From PALSA-612 sp963776375 (GTDB lineage Bacteria; Actinomycetota; Thermoleophilia; Gaiellales; Gaiellaceae), in contig CAVZMF010000001.1 in NCBI GenBank assembly GCA_963776375.1, positions 785,313 through 849,312 on the forward strand: a DNA stretch of 64,000 bases, written 5' to 3'. The notes below the pieces were generated by a model. The model had not been told where the DNA came from, did no database searches, and saw only the letters and a list, made by a program, of their open reading frames with translations. Positions within the stretch are counted from its first letter, which is position 1; the number at the start of each line of letters is the position of its first letter. This document shows, in pieces, positions 50,691 to 61,352 of this stretch. The translations under genes were made by a program, and so were the position numbers.

Positions 50691-52569
50691 ATGGAGTTCC
50701 GGATTCTCGGCCCGCTCGAAGTCCGCGACGAGGAGGGGGCGCGAGCTCCCCCTCGGCTCGCTGCGTCAGCGTGCGTTGCTTGCGTTGCTCCGGCACGCGG
50801 CGAGCTGTCTTGAGCGACCGCCTGATCGACGAGCTTCGGGGCGAGCGCGTTCCGCGACCGCCGCGAAGATCGTTCAGAACTACGTCTCGCGGCTTCGTCA
50901 CGCACTCGGCGACGGGCAGCTTGTCACCCGCGGCCATGGCTACGTGCTCGAGCTGCAGCCGGACGCTCTCGACCTCCACCGGTTCGAGTCGCTCGCCGCT
51001 CGGGGCGCGAGAGCGCGACCAGCGGCGACCCGAAAGCGGCGTCCGAGAACCTCCGCGAGGCGCTCCGCTTCCGCGCGACCGCCGCTCGCCGACTTCGCCT
51101 ACGAGCCGTTCGCTCAGTCGGCGATCGCACGCCTCGAAGAACGCCGTCTCGAAGCGACCGAGGGGCGCATCGAAGCCGACCTGGAGCTCGGGCTCCACGC
51201 GGAGGAAGTCGGCGAACTCAAGAGCTCGTCCAGCGCAACCCTTTGCGTGAGCGGTTGCATGCCCAGCTGATGCTGGCGCTCTACCGCTCGGGCCGTCAGG
51301 CCGAGGCACTCGCAGCCTACCGAGCGATCCGAACGGCGCTCGTGGAGGAACTCGGCCTGGAGCCGGGGCGAGGAGCTCCAGAAGCTCCACCGGGCGATTC
51401 ACACACGACCCACAGCTGGTCGCGCCGCCGAAGGTGATACCCGCTCTCGCCGCCCGGACGCCCGGAACCGCGCCCATCGCTCGCAGGCTGCGCCACCCAC
51501 GGCTCATCATCGGTCTGGTCGTCGTTTTGCTCGCCGCCAGTTCGGCTATTGCCTTGGCGCTTACGTGGAACTCGAACCCGCGCCCGTTCGGGATCGCCGG
51601 CAACGGCGTCGCCATCGTCGACCCTCGATACCGACGCGTCACCGGCCAAATCACACTCCACTCGCGCCCGACGGCCATCGCTGCCGACGACGCAGGCGCC
51701 TGGGTCGCTAGGCGGAGACCCGACGAGACCGTCACGCGAATCGACACGAAGACGAGACGAATCGCAGCGACGATACCCGTCGGCGCCACCGCATCCGACG
51801 TCGCGATCGGCGAGGACGCCGTCTGGGTCACAGGCGGCCGTTCAGGGAATCTCATCCGCATCGACAAGCACACGAACAGGGTCGACAAGACGATCGTTCT
51901 CTCAGGCAGCGGAAAGCCTGTGCCCGAGGGCGTCTCTACAGTGGTCGCCGGCGCAGGCGCCATCTGGGTGGTGGACCGGTGCGGGGCTCGTGCTAAAGAT
52001 CAACCCGCGGACAGGCAAGCTGTGGTCGACCGCATCCCCGTCGGGACCGCTCCCATCGATATCGCACTCGCGGGCGGCAATCTTTGGGTTGTGTCCGCGG
52101 GCGGGTATGTGCTGCGGGATCGACACTCGAACGGACAAGGTGACCGGCACAGTCCCCGGCCGCTCCCTACGCGAGGTCGATCACCGCCGGAGAAGGCGCC
52201 GTCTGGATTACCTCCGCCCCTCGTCGAAGGCGGCGGACTCATCCTGGGCGCTCTTCGACCCACTTCACACTCACGGATTCGCCGGGGGCCACAACTAACA
52301 GCTCGACCACAAGCGCCCGCCGGCATTACCCCTAATCCGGCGGGCGGTGTCAGTCTGGCGGTTCCGCTCGGTGGACCGAGACGACAACGCTGATCAAGAT
52401 CGACCCCGCAACAGGACGAAGACCATGGGGCTCGACTCCTCCAAAGACATATCGTGTAACATAGGCCAATCTCCACCCCCGCATACGGCGACCGGGACGC
52501 TTACATCCTGGGTCTCGGTCGCCGTTCTACGCCCGCTCCCGCTCCCCCAGGTCTGAAGCATTGGGCGTA
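50691..52569 (+). pseudogene. SARP/BTAD regulator with membrane helix and YVTN propeller, frameshifted
   Basis: ATG 50691 starts MEFRILGPLEVRDEEG, the winged-helix start of AfsR/SARP regulators; TAAKIVQNYVSRLRHALGDG follows in another frame. Remnants of the BTAD domain (LHAQLMLALYRSGRQAEALA, YRAIRTALVEELGLEPG) lie near 51250-51370. From 51434 comes a membrane helix (LIIGLVVVLLAASSAIALAL) and an outer beta propeller (VARRRPDETVTRIDTKTRRI; VAIGEDAVWVTGGRSGNLIR). Frame breaks occur about every 60-300 bp before 51430 and again after 51980. One-piece SARP-helix-propeller proteins are a known actinobacterial architecture for sensing outside conditions. Confidence 0.75.
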
Positions 52570-52660
52570 ATACGTCGGGGACCCGACCTGCGCTGGATCC
52601 CTCGCGGCCCCTTCGTCACCAGACTCTATCAGGCCGCGGGAGGGCGAGGTTACATCGGGA

Positions 52661-52707
52661 CGTCCCCCCCTGAGCAACCCTTTCGACCGGCGGGACTCCC
52701 CGGGGCC
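52661..52707 (-). repeat. Family 1 dispersed repeat
   Basis: GACGTCCCCCCCTGAGCAAC then CGGCGGGACTCCCC; it abuts the duplicated collagen-gene leader at 52708. Confidence 0.65.
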
Positions 52708-52779
52708 GATGCCGGGGAACCTACCAGCAGCAGATGCAGCTAGGGGCGATCAGCGATTGCCGCAGCCCAATCGCGACGG
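52708..52779 (-). repeat. Second copy of the collagen-gene leader
   Basis: Near-identical to 18278-18346 (GAACCTACCAGCAG, GATCAGCGATTGCCGCAGCC, CAATCGCGACGG). Where the gene should begin there is a family 1 repeat instead, so the leader is orphaned. The rest of 52570-52949 holds no gene. Confidence 0.75.
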
Positions 52780-52949
52780 CCAGCCCGTGTGAGTCGCTGC
52801 CCCACTACGCCAGCGTGCGAGCCGATGTCGAGCCGCACCCCGGACTCCCGACGGGGCTGGGGGGTTCCTGCAGCAACGAGCCGTCGGCCGGCGAGCGCCC
52901 GCAGCGTTTGCCAGGGGGTAGCGAGGCGCGCCGGTCGGGCGGCGGCGAG

Positions 52950-54679
52950 TCAGCCACGCTGGCTTTGCGATTGCGGAAGCGGAGCGACGTCCGGGTAGGG
53001 GAAGAAGTCCATCAGCTCGCCGCTCTCGATCCGGCGCTGGGCGGCCTGCCAGAACTCCGGCTCGAGCAGGTCGGCGTGGTGGCGCAGGAAGAGCTCGCGC
53101 AGGCGCGGGTCGCCGAGCAGGAAGGTCGCGAACTCCTCGGGGAAGACGTCGTTGCGCAGGACGCCGTACCAGGGCTCGGCCGCGAGCTCCGACTCGGCGT
53201 CCGGCGGCGTCGGGATGCGGCGGAAGTTGACGTCGCACAGGTACTCGATCTCGTCGTAGTCGTAGAAGACGACGCGGCCGTAGCTGGTGACGCCGAAGTT
53301 CCGCCAGAGCATGTCGCCGGGGAAGATGTTCGCCGCGGCGAGGTCGCGGATCGCGTTGCCGTAGTCGACGACCGCCGCCTCGAGCTCGTCGGGCGAGGCG
53401 CGGTCGAGGTAGAGGTTGAGCGGCACCATCCGCCGCTCGACGTAGCAGTGGCGGATCACGAGCGGCTCGCCGTCGGAGACCATCGAGGGCGCCAGCTCGT
53501 GCAGCTGCTCGAGCAGCTCGGCCGAGAAGCGTTCGCGCGGCAGCGCGAGGTCGACGAACTCGAGCGTGTCGGCGAGGCGCCCGACGCGGTCGACGTGCTT
53601 GACCATCGTGAACTTCGAGCGGACGGTCGCGCGGTCGGTGTCCTTGCCGGGCCCGAACTCGTCGCGGATCACCTTGAAGACGTACGGGTAGGACGGCAGC
53701 GTGAAGACGAGCATCACCTGCCCGCGGATCCCGGGCGCCTCGACGAACTCGTCCCGGGAGTGGTGCAGGTGCTGCAGCAGCTCGCGGAAGAAGAGCGTCT
53801 TTCCCTGCTTGCCGAGCCCGAGCATCGTGTAGAGCTCGGAGCGGGCGCGCACCGGCGTCATCGAGCGCAGGAACTCGACGTAGCCGGACGGCACCTCCAT
53901 GTCGACCATGAAGTAGGCGCGCGAGAGCGAGCAGAGGACGTTGATCTGCTGCGGGTCGAGCAGGATCGTGTCCAGCTCGAGCCGGCCGTCGGCCGTCGTG
54001 CAGGACGGGGACGACGAAGGGCAGCTCGTCGTGGCCGTTGACGAGCTTGCCGAACACGTATGCGGCCTTGTTGCGGTAGAGGGCCGAGTTCAGCACCTGG
54101 ATCTGGTAGTTCGGCTCGAGGTGCATCCACGGCCCGCCCGGGCGCTCCTCGAGGGCGCGCAGCACGTGGTCGAGGTCGCGGTCGAGGTCGGCGAACGGCC
54201 GGCTCCAGCCGAAGTCGCGGAAGAGCCGCGCGAAGCACTCGCCGCTCCCCGTCGACGTTCGGGTAGTAGCTGCGGTAGATCGGCGGGTCGGACTCGATGT
54301 ACTCGGTCGAGATCGCCGCGCGGACGAAGACCAGGTCGTTGTCGTAGTAGCTGCGCTGCAGGATCCGCTTGATCACCGAGTTGAAGAAGGTCTCGGCGAG
54401 CTCCGGCTGGCTGTGCTCGACGAGCAGGCCGATGTAGTAGAGCTTCGCGTCGCGCCAGGTCTCGTCGGCGAGCGCCCCGACGTCGAACTCGCCGCGAAGC
54501 CGGTCGACGCACTCGAGGACGCGCTCGTCGTAGAAGCGGATCCGCTCCTGCACCGCCTGCTGCAGCTCCGTCCAGGCGCCCGCCTCGAACTGCTCCCTGG
54601 CGCGGGCGCTCGCGGCGCGGAAGATCCGGTAGTGCTTGTCGAAGCCCTCGATCAGGACCGTGGCGATCTGTCGCGGCAC
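52950..54679 (-). CDS. aceK: Isocitrate dehydrogenase kinase/phosphatase AceK, two frameshifts
   Basis: About 577 codons in three frames, the normal AceK length. Start near GTG 54679 (VPRQIATVLIEGFDKHYRIF). Regulatory part: FFNSVIKRILQRSYYDNDLV and SDPPIYRSYYPNVDGE; shift near 54243, then WMHLEPNYQIQVLNSALYRN; shift near 53993, then the catalytic part LPSYPYVFKVIRDEFGPGKD (ATP lysine) and DMLWRNFGVTSYGRVVFYDY (DYD metal site). It phosphorylates and dephosphorylates isocitrate dehydrogenase to direct flux to the glyoxylate shunt. It faces icd across 64 bp, matching the partnership. Confidence 0.88.
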
Positions 54680-54743
54680 GTCCTCCGGAGAGCGGCTGCG
54701 ATAGCCTGAGGCTCCTTCGTCTCCACGAGCACACGGTAGGTCA

Positions 54744-55986
<1,243 letters not shown>

Positions 55987-55989
55987 GAC

Positions 55990-56354
55990 GGTGGACTCAC
56001 TTCAGGGTGAACTGGCACTTCGGAGTCACGCATCTGCCCAATTTCGTGACCGAGAGTTCGAGCAGTTACGACGGGCCGCAAGAGACCAGTCACGCTTTGT
56101 ATGGAACTCGCGTCTCTGATTCATCGACGGTCACGCCTTCAAGGGACTTCGTGAGAACGGGAGTCCCCGTCTGGTCGGCGCTTCTCGCCTGAGTACGTTG
56201 CGTCCGGTATTAGGGCTATCGGCTGAAGGTGGTCGGAACGCTGCCCGTGCTGTAAAGGCGGGGCAGTGGGTTAGTCATGCAGGTGGCCAAGTAGTTCGGG
56301 GCCGGGCGCATACGCGCGTTCGCTGATGCGCTCCTGCGCTCGGCCGAGTTAGTA
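55990..56354. other. Gene-free stretch
   Basis: About 360 bp after icd; only short frames. A partial palindrome AACGGGAGTCCCCGTC near 56157 is a family 1 trace. Confidence 0.5.
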
Positions 56355-56744
56355 ATGAACGCGCGAACCACACCCTCGGGGTCGGAAAGGCGGTTTGCGG
56401 CAATGATTGCCACCGCCGAACCCCTGGTCCTTCTGGAAGATGCCACCAAGTTGCCCGAAGGAGTTCTGGCCGTCTACCAAGTCGGGCCCCAGACCATTGT
56501 CGTCGAAACCCTGGACAGGCGGGAGATTCGGATCACCGCGAAGCACAATCTTCGAACCGGCGAGTACCAGTCGGAGTGCGAGCGACGAGCCCCGATGGAA
56601 CACGACGGCTACCCGTACCACGTCTGGACGCTGATGCCCACGAGCAGTCCCTGTGTAGCCGCCGACCCGGACGAGTGCCTCGACGCAGCCGTACGCCATG
56701 TCAGCGCAACTGTACGCCGCGTCGGCAGACACGGGACGGCCTGA
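56355..56744 (+). CDS. Hypothetical protein
   Basis: 129 residues from ATG 56355. EPLVLLEDATKLPEGVLAVY and VETLDRREIRITAKHNLRTG look like small beta-rich strands; two late cysteines (SSPCVAADPDECLDAA). No family recognised, no ribosome site obvious. Confidence 0.45.
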   Translation: MNARTTPSGSERRFAAMIATAEPLVLLEDATKLPEGVLAVYQVGPQTIVVETLDRREIRITAKHNLRTGEYQSECERRAPMEHDGYPYHVWTLMPTSSPCVAADPDECLDAAVRHVSATVRRVGRHGTA

Positions 56745-56851
56745 GAGGCCGACCGGAACACCCAGCACTCCCATCTAGTAGGCCAGCGCGCGTGCCCGGT
56801 CTCTCGCCTTTTCGTCGGCGTCCTGCCAGGCGTTTGCGAACGCGGGCGAGC

Positions 56852-57501
56852 GTGAGACGATCGGGCCGCGTGCGACTTCTGCGGCTCGTGCTCCTCGCGG
56901 TCCTGTTGTGTTGCGCATTGCAGGGGTACAGGACGCGCCTGCCGCGGTGCATCTGCCGCGCACCGGGTGGGTGACAACGTCGCCCGCGCTCTATCTCGCG
57001 TACTCGCCGGAGATGCATGACTATCTCGTTTGGTGCAACCCCTCCACGCCGGCCCCGGTCACCCTTTGTACGGATCTCGGGTACCGCTGGCCCGGGGCTG
57101 GGCCGCCGGGCTCCGGGCAAGTGGCGGGTGTCTCGACGACCGGTGCCCCGAGCACGGGGCCATCATCCCCCGTTCAGGTGAAGGGGACCAGCGGCTGCGC
57201 TGATGCCTGTCGCGTGAGTAGCGGCCCAGCTCGAGCAGACGCTAGTCGATGGTGCCGACGGTCCTGCCAGTTCCAGCCTGATCCGAAGCCGGTCACGCCC
57301 TCACAAGACCTCATAAGCGGCGCGGTACGCCTGCAACGGGCGCGAGCTCAGAGCGGTGGCAGCCGCGATGGCAGCCGCTTAAGAAGCTCTAACTCAATGA
57401 CCGGCGGCGGTAATAGAAGCTGTTGCCGGAGGGCTAGTGCCGAGGCGGCGGAACGAGCTTGTATTTGGTGGAGTGCCAGCGCCAGGTGTTGTCGGGGGTG
57501 A
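56852..57501 (+). CDS. Small secreted protein, frameshifted
   Basis: A signal peptide (LLRLVLLAVLLCCALQG) starts at GTG 56852 or 56870. The mature strand VHLPRTGWVTTSPALYLAYS and DYLVWCNPSTPAPVTLCTDL is in another frame from about 56925. The true end is unclear: after about 57130 the frame is low complexity and it overlaps the convergent DUF1835 gene. Unknown function. Confidence 0.45.
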
Positions 57502-58845
57502 GCTGGGTGCCGCCGATCCAGCGGTCGATGCCGAGGAGTTCGACTCGGTCGGCTTTGCCGCTCAAGGTGCGCTCGCCGGTTGGGGTGAGCCGTAGCGGGA
57601 GGCGGGCGAAGAGTTGGTTGTCGCTGAGCGGGGGTGGCGGTGGAAGCTGGGTCCCGTCGTCGGTTTCGAGGAGTCTGTTCGTGCCCTGGCCGAGCGCGGA
57701 GAGGCTACGGTAGAACCAGGTGTCACCGAGGAAAGGGGTGTCCTCGAGTCGTTGTGCGGCGACGAAGGCGGCCGGGGGGGTGCGGGCGCCGGCGTCGATC
57801 GCTTCGAGCGCGTGCCGTTCGGTGCGCGAGAGCCCGTTCGTGGGCGCGGGCAGTTCTTCGAGCAGCCGTTGCAGCGCGTGCGCGAGAAACGGCAGATGGG
57901 TGGTCTCTGTGTCGCCCACTCGGCCAGTGCCGTGGGCTCCGGTGCCTGGAAAGCGGCCCAGGCGTCCGCCGCTGTCTTGAGAGCCGCGGCTTCCGTCCGG
58001 CGTCGTGAGGGCCAGAGCGTCTCGAGTTCGCGTGCGCTGAGCTCGCCGAGGCCGGCGAAGGAGGGCTTGCCGGGGAAGGAGCCGATGACGATCAGCTCGG
58101 GCGCAGCCTCTGCGGTGTGGGCGAGCGTGAGCACGTCGAGGAGTTGCAGCTGGTCGTAGAGGTCGTGCTCGAACCAGAGCACGACGTGGGCGTCCTCGTG
58201 AAGTGCGTCGAGGAGCTGCTGGTCGCGGCGCTCGAGCGAGGAGAGGAGCGCCTGTTGGCGGCCCCAGCCGCAGTCGGCGAGAAAGCGGGCGCGTGTTCGC
58301 AGGAGCTCCTTTCGCGGCAGTACCGGGACCGGCCCGGCGTGGAGTGCGTCCTGCCAGGGCAGCACGGCACCGCCGAGTGCGGTCTGGCGCAGCGTGTTGC
58401 CGGCGCTCTCCCCGTTGGTGATGTGCAGTAGCGTCGGCCGCATGGCCGGCTCCTTTCCTCGTCGTGCGAGGTAGGCGGCGCCGCAGGTGCAGTGGTCGAG
58501 CGAGCTACAGGCGCAGCCGACGACCCGTGCCAGCTCCTCCCGCATCCGCCGCAGCGCCGCGATCCGATCGTCGATCTCGTCGATCTTCGCCGCCATCCGC
58601 ACGCGCAACGCCTCCGAGGGCGCAGCCGAGCGGCGTGCCGCGCGCAGGTACTCCGCGATCTCTTCCAGCGTGAAGCCGACCGCCTGCGCCTCCTTGATCG
58701 CGCGCAGGAAGCGCACCGTCTCCTCGTCGTAGCGGCGATGCCCGCTCGGCGCCCGTTCCGGCGCCGGCAGCAGCCCTCGCCGCTCGTAGTAGCGCAGCGT
58801 CTCGACGTTCACGCCCGCGCGTTCCGCGACCTCGCCGACTCTCAC
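57434..58845 (-). CDS. MerR-type regulator fused to DUF1835 domain, one frameshift
   Basis: Start GTG 58845: VGEVAERAGVNVETLRYYER is a MerR helix-turn-helix, with GHRRYDEETVRFLRAIKEAQ and a long coiled coil. A cysteine-rich end (VVGCACSSLDHCTCGAAY) resembles metal-sensing MerR proteins. With no stop codon the frame passes a ribosome-site-like GAGGAAAGGAG and an internal ATG (about 58443) into a DUF1835 domain (LLHITNGESAGNTLRQTALG; VLWFEHDLYDQLQLLDVLTL). Near 57915 the frame shifts to HLPFLAHALQRLLEELPAPT and the family C-terminal domain (WRWHSTKYKLVPPPRH). It could be one fused protein or two products, with reinitiation at the internal ATG. Confidence 0.8.
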
Positions 58846-58852
58846 ACAACGG

Positions 58853-58884
58853 ACTGTAGACCCGTACCTAGGTACGGAAGTCAA
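58853..58884 (-). promoter_or_regulatory. MerR-type promoter with palindromic operator
   Basis: Minus strand: TTGACT, a 20-bp spacer holding the perfect palindrome CCGTACCTAGGTACGG, then TACAGT. The over-long spacer with a central palindrome is the layout that MerR proteins untwist. The GTG start of the MerR gene lies 7 bp after TACAGT, so the transcript would be leaderless or nearly so. Confidence 0.75.
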
Positions 58885-58889
58885 GGTCA

Positions 58890-59821
58890 CAGCCGGTGAG
58901 GCTGATCTGCCGGCTCCGTGGCCGGGGGCAGAGGGAGGGACCCGCATCCTGGGCGCGAAAGCCGTCGGCATCTGTCGTCAAGCTCGGGAGGCTGTCGATG
59001 AGGGTGAAGCCGTGGGAGGTGCCGGATGGCCTGTGGCAGCGGATCGAGCCGCTGCTGCCGAAGAAGCAGCGCCGCTTTCGCTATCCAGGTCGAAAGCCGC
59101 TCGATGACCGCAAGGTCTTGCAGGGGATCTTGTTCGTGCTCCACACCGGGATCGGCTGGGAGCACCTGCCGCAGGAGCTCGGCTTCGGCTGCGGGATGAC
59201 AGCCTGGCGCCGGCTACGCACCTGGCAGCAGGCGGGCGTCTGGGAGAAGCTGCACGAGCTGCTGCTCGCGGAACTGCACGCCGCTCATCAGCTCGAGTGG
59301 GAACGCGCGGTCGCCGACGCAAGCCACCTGCAAGCGAAAAAGGGGGCGCCAAGACAGGTCCGAGCCCAGTCGACCGCGGCCGCCTGGGCAGCAAGCACCA
59401 TCTCCTCGTAGACGGCGGCGGCATCCCGCTCGCCTGGACGCTCACCGGCGGCAACCGCAACGACGTCACCCAATTGCTCGAACTGCTCGACCGCGTTCCA
59501 GCTGTGCGCGGCCGAATCGGCAGGCCGCGACGCCGACCGCGGACGCTGATCGCCGACCGCGGCTACGACCACGACAAGTACCGCCGCCTCGTCTGGAAAC
59601 GCGGCGTCAAGCCGATCATCGCCCACCGCCAGACCGACCACGGCTCCGGCCTCGGCCGCCACCGCTGGGTCGTCGAACGCACCTTCGCCTGGCTCCACAA
59701 CCGCCGCCGCCTCCTCGTCCGCACCGACCGCCGCGACGACATCCACGAAGGCTTCCTCGCCCTCGCCTGCTGCCTCATCTGCTGGCGACGGCTGGAGACG
59801 TCATTGAGTTAGGACCTCTAA
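58890..59821 (+). mobile_element. IS5-family (IS427-like) element A
   Basis: Holds one transposase in two overlapping frames. Its 5' region shares GCCGTCGGCATCTGTCGTCA with element B, and its 3' end abuts element B. Ends were not resolved exactly; the left end is about 10 bp upstream of the MerR promoter -35 box. Confidence 0.65.
58998..59812 (+). CDS. IS5-family transposase A, two frames joined by likely programmed -1 frameshift
   Basis: Frame 1 (ATG 58998): MRVKPWEVPDGLWQRIEPLL, GILFVLHTGIGWEHLPQELG. Frame 2 from about 59340: GSKHHLLVDGGGIPLAWTLT (catalytic Asp region), LIADRGYDHDKYRRLV (second Asp) and VVERTFAWLHNRRRL (Glu), ending at 59812. The frames meet at AAAAAGGGGG (59337-59346), a typical slippery run of IS427-group elements, where -1 slippage makes the complete enzyme of about 270 residues. 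Confidence 0.85.
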
Positions 59822-60725
59822 GAGATCGAATCACAATGAGTTCTGGAGTCTCCTGAAGCAGACGAGGCAGCAGCCGATCGCGAGGAAGGCTTCGTGGATC
59901 TCGTCGCGGCGGTCGTAGCGGACGAGGAGTCGCTTGAAGCTTGTGCAGCCAGGCGAAGGTGCGCTCGACGACCCAGCGCACGCGGCCGAGGCCGGAGCCG
60001 TGCTCGGTCTTGCGGCGGGCGATCTCCGGTCTGATCCCGCGCTCGCGGAGCTGGCGGCGGTGCTTGTCGTGGTCGTAGCCGCGGTCGGCGGTGACGCGTT
60101 CCGGCCGCCTGCGCGGCCGGCCGACCTTGCCGCGCACCGCCGGCACGCGGTCGAGCAGCGGGATCAGCTGGGTGACGTCGTTGCGGTTGCCGCCCGTGAC
60201 CGACCAGGCGAGCGGGATCCCGGTCGCGTCGACGAGAAGGTGGTGCTTGGAGCCGGCTCTGCCCCGATCAACCGGGCTCGGGCCCGTCTCGGAGCCCCCT
60301 TTTTCGCCTGCACGTGACTGCGAGTCGACGACCGCCCGCGACCACTCGATCTCACCGGCCGCCTGCAGCTCGGCAAGCAAGAGCGCGTGCAGCCGCTCCC
60401 ACACGCCTGCCTGCTGCCACTCGATCCATCCGCCGATAACAGGTCGAGCCGGAACCGAAGCCGAGCTCGAGCGGCAGATGCCGCCACGCGATCCCGGTGT
60501 AGAGCACAAACAGGATCCCCTGCAACGCCGCCCGATCATCGAGCCGCCTCCGACCCGGATAGCGAAACCGGCGCTCGCCCCCGGCAGCATCAGGCTCGAC
60601 CCGCACCCAGAACTCGTCCGACACGATCCACGGCGCTGAAGCCATCGGCACCCCTCCCAGCTTGACGACAGATGCCGACGGCATTCGTCGTCAGGGAACG
60701 GGTCCCTTCATTCCGATTCGATCTC
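59822..60725 (-). mobile_element. IS5-family (IS427-like) element B, 904 bp
   Basis: Both ends begin GAGATCGAATC when read inward, and both are flanked by TAA (59819-59821 and 60726-60728), a 3-bp target duplication. Opposite orientation to element A. Confidence 0.8.
59831..60645 (-). CDS. IS5-family transposase B, frameshifted
   Basis: ATG 60645 (MASAPWIVSDEFWVRVEPDA); the DDE part is in another frame (GSKHHLLVDATGIPLAWSVT, VTADRGYDHDKHRRQL, WVVERTFAWLHK). A further shift near 59937 puts the last residues (LLVRYDRRDEIHEAFLAIGC) in a third frame before TGA at 59831. The first break may be the programmed type; the second probably inactivates it or is an error. Confidence 0.8.
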
Positions 60726-60755
60726 TAAGAGCAATTCAACAGGGGCTGGGTCTTT

Positions 60756-61343
60756 TCAAGGGGTCGCGAGGAGCAGGCGCAGGTCGTGGGCCACACTGGC
60801 CGAGCGTGCGGTCGAGTCGTAGAGAACTCGTCCGCGTCCGTTTCGGTCGAGGAGGAGCGTGTAGAGGGTGTGGTCGATGCCTGCTCCGGCTCTGACGGTT
60901 GATTGGACGCCGTAAGCGTGCCAGATCGTGTCGAGGGCGGCGCGGCTGCCGGTGAGGTAGCGGAACTGCGGCAGCAGCCGGTGAGTGTGGATGAAGAGGG
61001 CGACGGAGCGAGGCGTGTCGCCTTTTGGGTCGACGCTGACGGCGAGGATACGCACCTGCGAGCGCTTCGCGCCAATCAGGTAGAGCGAACTGTTCAGCCG
61101 TTCTGCGGTGAGCGGGCAGACGTCCTTGCAGTGCGTGAAGAGGAACGTGAGCAGCACGACCTTGCCGCGCAGGGCAGAGAGCCGGACGAGTCGCTGCTGT
61201 TGGTCGCGGAGCGCGAAGTCCGGCGGTGCGTGCGGGTTGTTGATTGTCGGCCCGTCGAAGCGGGGCGGCGGCGCGGCGGCTGCCATGGCGGCAAGGGCGA
61301 GGGCGGCGGTGGCCACCGCCGCCCTCACAAGGTTCGAGCGCAT
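60756..61343 (-). CDS. SCO1/SenC family copper chaperone
   Basis: 195 residues from ATG 61343 with signal peptide (RAAVATAALALAAMAAAAPP). LRGKVVLLTFLFTHCKDVCP carries the CxxxC copper pair and GAGIDHTLYTLLLDRNGRGR the conserved His. VDPKGDTPRSVALF is the family's middle motif. It loads or reduces the CuA site of cytochrome oxidase, or handles copper thiols, outside the membrane. It is 10 bp downstream of the cupredoxin gene, on the same strand. Confidence 0.93.
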   Translation of the reverse strand: MRSNLVRAAVATAALALAAMAAAAPPPRFDGPTINNPHAPPDFALRDQQQRLVRLSALRGKVVLLTFLFTHCKDVCPLTAERLNSSLYLIGAKRSQVRILAVSVDPKGDTPRSVALFIHTHRLLPQFRYLTGSRAALDTIWHAYGVQSTVRAGAGIDHTLYTLLLDRNGRGRVLYDSTARSASVAHDLRLLLATP

Positions 61344-61352
61344 CACCGGCTC

